A stretch of 12,162 nt of DNA from a bacterium (lineage in GTDB: Bacteria > Spirochaetota > UBA4802 > UBA5550): positions 1 through 12,162 of the forward strand of contig JAAENB010000035.1 in assembly GCA_024224995.1 (NCBI GenBank). Direction: 5' to 3'. Below the pieces are notes generated by a model, which saw nothing but the letters and a program-made list of their open reading frames with translations, ran no database searches and was not told the origin of the DNA. The translations under genes and the position numbers were made by a program. Below are positions 6,436 through 12,162 of this stretch, in pieces (the stretch's first letter is position 1; the number at the start of each line of letters is the position of its first letter).

Positions 6436-7632
6436 TTATTCAGTTTCACCGCGCGAAGACTGGTACGGCACTGTTGGGAACCCAAGCTGTGGTTCTCCCA
6501 CGGTAAAGCCGTTCTCAACCCAGCCTTTTAATATACCGGCGACCTTTCTTGCCATCGGATAACTGGACAATGGTGATGCGGGGATTGTTTTATTATTCAC
6601 TGTTATGCTTCCCGATTTCAACTCCCCGTAACTGACCTCTCCCAGGGATCTGTCCACCGCGTCGGGATAATCATTTCCGTAATCAACTACCTGGCAATAA
6701 AGGTCATTATCGGTTAGACTGGTAAAATAGGCCAGGTCTTCGTTTAATATCGGTATGGGAACCCCGATTCCCACCATGAGCGAACACCCGTACCCGGATA
6801 GTGCCGCGCCCCGGATAAATTCCCGGTCCATTTCTTTCATATTCCCGGTCACCGATATGGTTCCGGCTCCTCCTCGCGGTGTGCCATTCTCTCCCCGTGT
6901 TACACCCGGTGCATGCTGCGTTCCGTTCCAGGTTACCGCTCCTACTGCCCCGCCTAAAAATATCTTTGTTCCTGTTCCGATTGTCCAGTAATAGGGATCG
7001 TTAAACAGGGGACTTAACTGTCCTGCCGACGAATAGGTAGCATTTGCCATATCGGGCCTCAGTATTCCCATATACGTATATATTGTCTTATTCGTCAGGT
7101 TTACCGCGCAATTATAATTCTGATATGCATTCCTGGGATTATACAGCATTGCGTCTCTCAGGTCATCTATCGTTATATTCGACTCATGATGCTTTAAGGG
7201 ATAACAATCTGTTCCATAGGATGATGCCTTCAGATTCAGTGTTTTCCCCGCGATGAGATCTTCTATTACATGCCCTCCCCCATAATGAAAGTTTCCGGGA
7301 TAAATCATGTTCAACGGATCATTTTCCTGTACCTGGGTTGCCCCTATATAGCAATCCACTGCTGCCAGCCCGCCGTAGGCTTCAACCTCATTGAGCCACA
7401 CTTTTGAGGCTTTGATCTTGGGTTTGGTATGCCCAAAATTCAAAAATGCCCCGGATGAGCACATTATTCCGAATGTCCCTGTTGTTACCACATCAACCTT
7501 TTTAAAGGCCCCGGAAACACCCTCATCCGCTACGATCTTCGGCATCTCCTCTGCTGTGACAACTACCGCTTTTCCTTCTTTTATCTTCTTATTTATCTCT
7601 TCATAACTCTTTTTTATCTTTATTTCACTCAT
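6436..7632 (-). CDS. Homocysteine biosynthesis protein, COG1900/DUF39
   Basis: 398 residues starting MSEIKIKKSYEEINKKI. An upstream in-frame start at 7680 would add 16 unrelated residues; the ATG at 7632 has GGAG seven bases upstream, so I chose it. Family landmarks are VVTTGTFGIMCSSGAFLNFGH (around C58), EAYGGLAAVDCYIGATQ (C94), YPGNFHYGGGHVIEDLIAGK, the YGTDCYPLK segment (C143), and GAVTWNGTQHAPG. The family (MA1821 in Methanosarcina acetivorans) is required for converting aspartate semialdehyde and sulfide to homocysteine without activated homoserine. A conserved Cys is thought to carry a persulfide; C58 and C143 are the likely equivalents. Some relatives carry CBS domains; this one has none and works with a separate NIL-ferredoxin. 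First gene of the operon. Confidence 0.93.
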   Translation of the reverse strand: MSEIKIKKSYEEINKKIKEGKAVVVTAEEMPKIVADEGVSGAFKKVDVVTTGTFGIMCSSGAFLNFGHTKPKIKASKVWLNEVEAYGGLAAVDCYIGATQVQENDPLNMIYPGNFHYGGGHVIEDLIAGKTLNLKASSYGTDCYPLKHHESNITIDDLRDAMLYNPRNAYQNYNCAVNLTNKTIYTYMGILRPDMANATYSSAGQLSPLFNDPYYWTIGTGTKIFLGGAVGAVTWNGTQHAPGVTRGENGTPRGGAGTISVTGNMKEMDREFIRGAALSGYGCSLMVGIGVPIPILNEDLAYFTSLTDNDLYCQVVDYGNDYPDAVDRSLGEVSYGELKSGSITVNNKTIPASPLSSYPMARKVAGILKGWVENGFTVGEPQLGFPTVPYQSSRGETE

Positions 7633-7813
7633 TCTTTTGCTCCAAAATCGGCAACGGTCACCACGATTGCCTGCTTTCACATTTGTATATTCGTATTTTT
7701 CTAAGCCGTTATTTCCGGTACCCTACTTGCTTAATTTAATTCTCAGTAGATTCAACAACTTTTTATATTTCATCTACAAAAAATGAATAAATTCACTTTT
7801 CCACCATGTTCAG

Positions 7814-7839
7814 GTGATTTATGTCACGTTATACGGTGA
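7814..7839. promoter_or_regulatory. CRP/FNR-family-like half-site cluster
   Basis: GTGA (7814-7817), six bases, TCAC (7824-7827), then eight bases and GTGA again (7836-7839). GTGA-N6-TCAC is the core spacing of the CRP/FNR superfamily, including HcpR of anaerobes. It overlaps the 16-bp block shared with 2297-2312, where only the TCAC half is kept. It is about 180 bases from the homocysteine operon start and 105 from the rightward -35. Confidence 0.4.
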
Positions 7840-7882
7840 TAGGATCGACCACCCAACCGGTGTCTGCTGATGATGGGGTAAG

Positions 7883-7918
7883 GACCTCAGAGCTCTTTTA
7901 AAGAGCCCACTAAAGAGC
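7883..7918. repeat. Palindrome cassette, copy 1 (imperfect)
   Basis: gacctcagagctctttt (7883-7899) is followed by aaagagc (7900-7906) and again by aaagagct (7911-7918), so the left arm can pair with either of two right arms. It shares its left arm with the perfect palindrome at 8809-8837. In both places it precedes the same TATTTATTTGACTTT promoter block. Confidence 0.75.
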
Positions 7919-7943
7919 TTTCCCCTGTACTTCTTTTATTTAT

Positions 7944-7972
7944 TTGACTTTTTAAATAAGACAGGATTTAAT
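7944..7972 (+). promoter_or_regulatory. Sigma-70-type promoter of the membrane protein gene
   Basis: TTGACT (7944-7949), a 17-base spacer and TTTAAT (7967-7972). The start would lie near 7979, about 30 bases before the ATG at 8011. The 15 bases tatttatttgacttt at 7937-7951 recur at 8855-8869. Confidence 0.72.
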
Positions 7973-8010
7973 GCAAAAAATCCTGTTTTACCGGAATTAA
8001 GGAGACAATA

Positions 8011-8835
8011 ATGGATCAGGCAACAATAGATACGGCAGGATCAATAGCAGTCTATGTTCTCTCTATCATCGGAATGGCATTGTTAAAAGTGCTGCTTTTC
8101 GGTTTTTTGGGCACTGTTGTTGGTATTATTTTAGCAATAATACTGGGAAGAAAAGGGGTATTCAAAAGAGAGTATAAAGTCTGGAACATCATTTCAAAAT
8201 TAAATTACCCTGCGGTAGTCTTTTTGTTTATATACATTTTTTGCTCCTACGCGGCAGTAAGCAGTATTCAGAATTCCGTGGAAGATGACCTGAAAGAATA
8301 TATAACACCCATTGTAGCGTACTCCCAGGAGCAGTTCCCCTCTTTTAAAGAATTTCTTGCTAATAACCGGGATCTATTCAAAGGAGATGATTTCAAACTG
8401 GAAGCTTTCCTGGATGATTACCTGGTACAATATTATTATATTCCTGAATCGAACGGTTTTTGGGAACAAAAAAAAGCAACAGTGATCAATTTTTCTACCC
8501 AGGTAGCGGGAAAATGGATCATAAAAAGCTTTATTACCGCGGTAATTTCCAATAGCCTGGGCAAACCCCTGGAAGAGATAAACATAAAAGAAGACGATAT
8601 AAAAGAAGGATTGGAGCTGATCCTGGTTACGGATTTAACAAAAGTTGATAAAAACATTGTTGAGGTCTTTGCCCTGGCTCTTAAACAAATTATCAAAACA
8701 ATATTTAATGGATTCTATATGTCCATATTTACTCCCTTTTTACTGGGATTCTTAATTATCGCCCTTGATTTTTTTATTCATAAAGGAGTTGTTTATTATA
8801 AAAAAAGACCTCAGAGCTCTTTAAAAGAGCTCTGA
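8011..8835 (+). CDS. Membrane protein of unknown function
   Basis: 274 residues; I do not recognise a family. A long hydrophobic stretch at residues 13-46, interrupted by K26, is one long or two short membrane helices. A second segment lies at 66-86 and a third at about 237-257, before a basic tail (HKGVVYYKKRP). Between 87 and 235 is a large domain rich in Glu, Asp and Lys with several amphipathic helices (DDLKEYITPIVAYSQEQF, EINIKEDDIKEGLELIL); its side of the membrane depends on whether the first stretch crosses once or twice. The start is well supported by AAGGAG six bases upstream. The stop codon lies inside a perfect palindrome, so the last residues (SSLKEL) are encoded by its left arm and loop. 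The next gene, 92 bases on, has the same promoter cassette and encodes an exported protein, so the pair may act together in the envelope. Confidence 0.75.
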   Translation: MDQATIDTAGSIAVYVLSIIGMALLKVLLFGFLGTVVGIILAIILGRKGVFKREYKVWNIISKLNYPAVVFLFIYIFCSYAAVSSIQNSVEDDLKEYITPIVAYSQEQFPSFKEFLANNRDLFKGDDFKLEAFLDDYLVQYYYIPESNGFWEQKKATVINFSTQVAGKWIIKSFITAVISNSLGKPLEEINIKEDDIKEGLELILVTDLTKVDKNIVEVFALALKQIIKTIFNGFYMSIFTPFLLGFLIIALDFFIHKGVVYYKKRPQSSLKEL

Positions 8836-8837
8836 GG
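8809..8837. repeat. Palindrome cassette, copy 2 (perfect 14-bp arms)
   Basis: cctcagagctcttt (8809-8822), one base, aaagagctctgagg (8824-8837). It contains the TGA stop of the membrane protein gene. A run of T follows it on the minus strand (8801-8807), not on the plus strand, so it does not look like a terminator for the gene it ends. Confidence 0.85.
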
Positions 8838-8861
8838 TGCCTATAATATAGTAATATTTAT

Positions 8862-8890
8862 TTGACTTTGGCAATAATATACTATTAAAT
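8862..8890 (+). promoter_or_regulatory. Probable promoter of the exported protein gene
   Basis: TTGACT (8862-8867) with TTAAAT at 8885-8890 after 17 bases (or TATTAA two bases earlier). The -35 region is an exact 15-bp copy of the one at 7937-7951. The -10 is weak. An alternative TATAAT lies at 8842-8847 without a clear -35. Confidence 0.55.
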
Positions 8891-8927
8891 ATAAGAAACG
8901 ACTCTTTTTTAATGGAGATATACTATT

Positions 8928-10631
8928 ATGAAACGAAACATTAAACTAATACCGGTTTTATTGCTAATGGTGCTGGTATTCTCTATTACCGGCTCCACCA
9001 ATGAAAAGCGGACACCGGAATCGATAATCCCGCAATCGGCCACATTATTTATAAAAAGTGCGAATATAGAAAGGGTGCTGAAGTCCCTGAATTATGCTAT
9101 TCGAAACCTTATGGACGCGCAAAAAAAACAGGAACTCCTGCAGGAACGGGATAGTTTCAAAACCCTCACGGGCATTGATTTCTTAAACGCCAAGTCTTTA
9201 CAAGCCGCGGGCATCGACACGAAAAGAAGCGTTGGTTTTGCCTATTTCAAAAAAGACGGCGCTAAAGAGCGGATGATGTTTGCCGTCCCCGTGCTGGACG
9301 CGGCAAATTTCCCCTTAAAATTTGTTGATATAATCAAAAAAGGGAACAAAAAACCCGGCAGGGATCTTAACCCGGTAATTACCCCGCATAAATCGGGAAA
9401 AGTATACCAGGTAGAATCGGACATGTTCTTTACAGGGACCGGAGGCCATCTGGTTCTCAGTTCGTCCGGGGAATTGATCAAAGAAGTTATAGATATCACA
9501 ACTGAAAATAAAAATGCTTTTTCCGCAGACTCAATGTACCGGGACTACCTGGGAAAAGCAAAACATGATTATGATATTAATTTCTTTGCCAAACAGGAAT
9601 TCATTGTTGAGGCATTAATGTCCGGTATGCAGAAAATGAACCGGAGAAAACGGCCTCCCCGAAGAAGGCGCGGCCCCAATGAAAATTATCGCGGAATGAA
9701 TGAGCCGGTTAATGAGTCATTTACGAATAGCAGCAGCTATCAACCGGTTCAGTATTCACCGCAGCCTCGAAAGCAGGCCTCTCCCTTTGACATAGTTGAT
9801 TATGCCTCAGCCGGCATTGCCGTAAAATCGAACAGACTGCTGCTGAACCTGGCAGCAAAATTTAACGCAAAAGATCCTACTGTGGATATGATACTGAGTA
9901 TAGTAAAATCGGGCGGTGCCGGGAAAGCACTCTCTCCCGCGAATCCGTCCGCTTACTCCTACACGGCAGTAGACCTGAAATATCTTGAGAATCTATGCAA
10001 AAAAGGGCCTTCCCCGGTTTGTATGTACTATAACCAGTTTAAAATGCAGCTGAATACGGAACTGGGGATCAATGCTTCAAAGGATTTTATTCCCTATTAC
10101 ACCGGGATTGTTAATATTGTCATTGGTCAAACCATATCCCCCAGCGGGATCCCAAACCTGGTTGTTTATTTACCCATGACCAGCGCGAAAAAGACCAAAA
10201 TCTTATGGACAAAAGCCCGCAGAGGCTTACAAAAAAAATACAAAAAGACCAGCGGATTTGGTGATAAAAAAATCGGCAGAAATAGAGCGTTCTGGTTTGC
10301 CGATGAAAAAGGACTGAAAATATATATCCTTTATAATAATAAAGGCATATACCTGGGAAGCGACGCGAAACTGCTGAAATCCGCGCTTTCCTATAAAAAG
10401 ATCAAGTCGGGCAAAGGAAAAAAACTGCTGGTAAGTAAAATGGTAAAAAACCTGTTCTTCCTCGCGTATATCAAAAGGAACAGTTTCATCGGCAACCTGC
10501 TTGCGGCAAAGGCAGCACAAACTCCGGGAGGCGGGGGACTAACCAATTCCATTGGTGATATTTATCTCATGGCGGGAAAAAACGGCAAGCTGTTATCGAT
10601 TGATGTTGACATTGAGGTGACGGGGAAGTAA
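8928..10631 (+). CDS. Exported two-lobed protein of unknown function (DUF3352-like)
   Basis: 567 residues with a Sec signal peptide: basic MKRNIK, hydrophobic 8-20, likely cleavage near SITGS-TNE. There is no lipobox Cys and no other membrane helix, so it is probably periplasmic or secreted. The opening of the mature part, IIPQSATLFIKSANIERVLKSL, and two similar blocks, GGHLVLSSSGELIKEVIDI (172-190) and NKGIYLGSDAKLLKSALSY (471-489), suggest two related lobes, as in DUF3352-type proteins; this assignment is tentative. Between the lobes is a very basic stretch (RRKRPPRRRRGP, 239-250) and a Ser/Asn/Gln/Pro-rich linker to about 284. The ATG at 8928 has GGAG ten bases upstream. Function is unknown; shared control with the preceding membrane protein is suggested by the duplicated cassette. 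Confidence 0.72.
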   Translation: MKRNIKLIPVLLLMVLVFSITGSTNEKRTPESIIPQSATLFIKSANIERVLKSLNYAIRNLMDAQKKQELLQERDSFKTLTGIDFLNAKSLQAAGIDTKRSVGFAYFKKDGAKERMMFAVPVLDAANFPLKFVDIIKKGNKKPGRDLNPVITPHKSGKVYQVESDMFFTGTGGHLVLSSSGELIKEVIDITTENKNAFSADSMYRDYLGKAKHDYDINFFAKQEFIVEALMSGMQKMNRRKRPPRRRRGPNENYRGMNEPVNESFTNSSSYQPVQYSPQPRKQASPFDIVDYASAGIAVKSNRLLLNLAAKFNAKDPTVDMILSIVKSGGAGKALSPANPSAYSYTAVDLKYLENLCKKGPSPVCMYYNQFKMQLNTELGINASKDFIPYYTGIVNIVIGQTISPSGIPNLVVYLPMTSAKKTKILWTKARRGLQKKYKKTSGFGDKKIGRNRAFWFADEKGLKIYILYNNKGIYLGSDAKLLKSALSYKKIKSGKGKKLLVSKMVKNLFFLAYIKRNSFIGNLLAAKAAQTPGGGGLTNSIGDIYLMAGKNGKLLSIDVDIEVTGK

Positions 10632-10703
10632 GGTAATCGGTTAAAAGTACTGACCCGGCAGGGGTGCGGACCCGCAGAGCGGGCTATATAAGGTATATCA
10701 ACC

Positions 10704-10823
10704 CGGAATGTAAATTATGCCTACCAGGAGTAATACCTCTGCAGAACGCTCGGAACTCGCTCCGCTCAAACAGCCTCACAACCTGCCGAGGCATCACTCC
10801 TGGTAGGCATAATTTGCATTCCG
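10704..10823. repeat. 120-bp stem-loop element with 41-bp arms
   Basis: The arms at 10704-10744 and 10783-10823 are inverted copies over 41 bp with four mismatches, starting cggaatg and ending cattccg. The 38-base loop carries gctcggaactcgctccgctc. There is no coding capacity, and no clear target-site duplication in the flanks. The size and structure fit a miniature mobile element or REP-like palindrome, or the hairpin of a structured RNA. Confidence 0.85.
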
Positions 10824-11083
10824 AATAACGTTTTTCAGTATATAAAGACAGTACCACGAAGCGGGGAAAAAATACGTCAGAAACAAAATAGTATTACGAG
10901 CTGCATCAGTTCCGGAGCAGTCCAAAGAGCCCATACTACTTCAAGGCCCGCGCACAAGCAAAATTAAGTTTCTTGAGACAGCCCTACGCGCAAGCACTTC
11001 GGGACCCACAGGGTGCGCCCAGGCTCTCTTCCAGCATAGAAATTTTCAAAATCAGCTTCGACAGAAGGATCTTTTTTCATTAC

Positions 11084-11112
11084 TTGACAAAAAATACAGA
11101 GAAAAATATGAA
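11084..11112 (+). promoter_or_regulatory. Promoter of the radical SAM gene
   Basis: A consensus TTGACA (11084-11089), a 17-base spacer and TATGAA (11107-11112). The expected start is near 11118-11120, at or next to the second ATG of the gene, which would make the transcript leaderless or nearly so. Confidence 0.6.
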
Positions 11113-11119
11113 AGGTATT

Positions 11120-12100
11120 ATGAAATATCTTTTTGGACCCGTAAACTCACGGAGGCTTGGGATCTCACTGGGCATAGACCTGCTTCCTTATAAAACCTGT
11201 TCATTGAACTGTGTTTATTGCGAATGCCGCGGAACAAGCAATCTCACTGCTGAAATAAAAGAGTATGTGCCAACGGGCGAGGTAATAGCGGAGCTGGAGA
11301 GCTATTTATCCACGGGGCCCGAGCTCGATGTAATAACCTTCGCAGGATCGGGAGAGCCCACCCTGCACAGCGGCATTGGGGAAATAATCGCTTTCCTGAA
11401 AAAGAACTTTCCCCAATACAAAATAACCCTTCTTACAAACGCGACCCTTTTTTGGAAAAAAGGCGTAAGAGATGCCGTTTCCGGAGTTGATATTGTTATC
11501 CCTTCGATTGACGCCGTGAGCCAGGACATATTCAAGCAAATATTCCGCCCGGCAGCAGGAATAAACGCGGAAAACATGGTTTCGGGATTAACAGCCTTTG
11601 CGAAAGAATACACCGGGAAAATTATCGCCGAAATTTTTATTGTACCGGGCCTCAATGACACGGAAGAAGAACTGGCGAAAATCAAGGAGCTTTGTTTGCA
11701 AATAGAGCCCTCACGGGTAGAACTGAACCGCCTCGACCGTCCCGGAACCGAAGACTGGGTTCAAACAGCCGCCCCGGATAACCTGGTATCGATCCAAAAA
11801 TTTCTTTTTCCCCTTGAAGTAACAATAGCCGGACATAAAAAAAATACAAACAAAGAAGAAAAAAACAGGGTGATAATAGGCCCTGAAGAAGAGGAAAACA
11901 TCACAGACGCAATAATCGCCACACTAAAAAGAAGACCCTCAACCCTGGAAGACCTCACCAAAACCCTGAACACCACAGAAGATATGGCCATGAAAATTAT
12001 CAAAAAATTGCAAAAAAAAGAAAAAATCGATAAAACCACCTCAGAGCTCCATAAAGGAGTCACCTTCTACAGCATAAAACCCGGAGTCAAAGATCACTGA
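11120..12100 (+). CDS. Radical SAM protein, COG0731 type, with C-terminal winged helix
   Basis: 326 residues from ATG 11120 (MKYLFGPVNSRRLGISLGID). The C-x3-C-x2-C cluster motif is at C27, C31, C34 (CSLNCVYC) and binds the [4Fe-4S] that cleaves S-adenosylmethionine. A GSGEPTLH motif (76-83) contacts SAM. The opening FGPVNSRRLGxSLGID is characteristic of COG0731 proteins, often annotated as Fe-S oxidoreductases distantly related to the wybutosine enzyme TYW1; the substrate is unknown. Residues about 260-322 (TDAIIATLKRRPSTLEDLTKTL, KIIKKLQKKEKI) form a winged-helix-like domain ending in VTFYSIK. An ATG at 11108 would add four residues but overlaps the -10. The stop codon lies in the first unit of a tandem repeat array. 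Confidence 0.88.
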   Translation: MKYLFGPVNSRRLGISLGIDLLPYKTCSLNCVYCECRGTSNLTAEIKEYVPTGEVIAELESYLSTGPELDVITFAGSGEPTLHSGIGEIIAFLKKNFPQYKITLLTNATLFWKKGVRDAVSGVDIVIPSIDAVSQDIFKQIFRPAAGINAENMVSGLTAFAKEYTGKIIAEIFIVPGLNDTEEELAKIKELCLQIEPSRVELNRLDRPGTEDWVQTAAPDNLVSIQKFLFPLEVTIAGHKKNTNKEEKNRVIIGPEEEENITDAIIATLKRRPSTLEDLTKTLNTTEDMAMKIIKKLQKKEKIDKTTSELHKGVTFYSIKPGVKDH

Positions 12101-12162
12101 GCGGAGCCGAAGTGAGGTCACTGAGCGGAGCCGAAGTGAGGTCACTGAGCGGAGCCGAAGTG
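12094..12162. repeat. 24-bp tandem repeat array, open at the window end
   Basis: The unit tcactgagcggagccgaagtgagg is present at 12094-12117 and 12118-12141, with 21 bases of a third from 12142; copies are identical. Each unit is itself quasi-palindromic (TCACT...AGTGA around CGG-ag-CCG). The first unit contains the last codon and stop of the radical SAM gene. The reverse complement shares GCTCCGCTCA with the loop of the element at 10704-10823. Confidence 0.93.

Larger units (their letters stand above)
7633..8010. other. Divergent control region
   Basis: No gene seen. It separates the homocysteine operon (left) from the membrane protein gene (right). It contains CRP/FNR-like half-sites at 7814-7839, an imperfect palindrome at 7883-7918 and a promoter at 7944-7972 for the rightward gene. 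A weak TTGAAT near 7750 is the best -35 for the leftward operon, without a convincing -10. I see no recognisable SAM or T-box leader. Confidence 0.6.
10632..11119. other. Non-coding region before the radical SAM gene
   Basis: No gene, tRNA or rRNA recognised. A short GC hairpin (cccgc-aga-gcggg, near 10669-10681) follows the exported-protein gene but has no T run. Then come the 120-bp stem-loop element (10704-10823), GC-richer unrecognised sequence to about 11035, and the promoter at 11084. An in-frame extension of the radical SAM gene back to 10973 is not protein-like and is rejected. Confidence 0.6.

Noticed and set aside
7633..7880. SAM or T-box riboswitch for the homocysteine operon
   Set aside because: Such a leader would be expected for a methionine pathway, but I could not recognise any of the conserved cores.
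8436..8696. Minus-strand open frame opposite the membrane protein
   Set aside because: A frame shadow of the plus-strand gene, without a start context or family likeness.
8809..8837. Intrinsic terminator of the membrane protein gene
   Set aside because: No T run follows on the plus strand; the T run is on the opposite side, where no gene ends.
10840..10980. Possible tRNA or structured RNA in the GC-richer stretch
   Set aside because: No acceptor stem, T-loop or CCA pattern could be assembled by eye.
10973..11107. N-terminal extension of the radical SAM gene
   Set aside because: Residues are not family-like and the promoter at 11084-11112 lies inside this stretch.
12094..12162. CRISPR array
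   Set aside because: Units are directly adjacent with no spacers, and no cas gene is present.

Overview
The window looks like a chromosomal stretch from an anaerobic, probably motile, Gram-negative-type bacterium. The evidence is a complete set of genes for sulfide-based homocysteine synthesis, a family known from strict anaerobes (methanogens, sulfate reducers, syntrophs). Added to this are a sigma-28-type promoter in front of a small YjfB-like motility gene, a HrcA/CIRCE-controlled small heat-shock operon, and a multi-domain two-component sensor. Base composition is moderate to AT-rich. Intergenic DNA is rich in short repeats. I cannot assign a phylum; Desulfobacterota-like or Spirochaetota-like lineages are guesses.

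Layout. 1-51 (minus): first 17 codons of an OFA-type MFS transporter. 328-560 (plus): a FliA-like promoter and a 55-residue motility-like gene. 754-1686 (minus): promoter, perfect CIRCE operator, two Hsp20 genes and an intrinsic terminator (680-711). 1760-2233 (minus): a truncated response regulator whose end is made of repeat DNA. 2538-5105 (minus): a REC-PAS-PAS-histidine kinase followed by its NarL-type response regulator. 5167-7632 (minus): a three-gene operon, COG1900 (DUF39) then COG2122 (UPF0280) then NIL-ferredoxin, which I read as the non-canonical homocysteine pathway. 7633-8010: control region. 8011-10631 (plus): an unknown membrane protein and an unknown exported protein, each preceded by the same palindrome-plus-promoter cassette. 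10632-11119: non-coding DNA with a 120-bp stem-loop element. 11120-12100 (plus): a COG0731-type radical SAM protein ending in a 24-bp tandem array that runs off the window.

How the parts relate. The homocysteine genes form one clear functional unit. The kinase and full-length regulator form a two-component pair; the truncated regulator is a paralogue with a damaged acidic site and no DNA-binding domain, so it is either a relic or a phosphate sink. The most notable observations are the three-gene homocysteine operon, the sigma-28 promoter that redefines a tiny motility gene, the duplicated regulatory cassette upstream of two unknown envelope genes, and a recurring pattern in which gene 3' ends lie inside repeats. 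No tRNA, rRNA, CRISPR array or transposase gene was seen.
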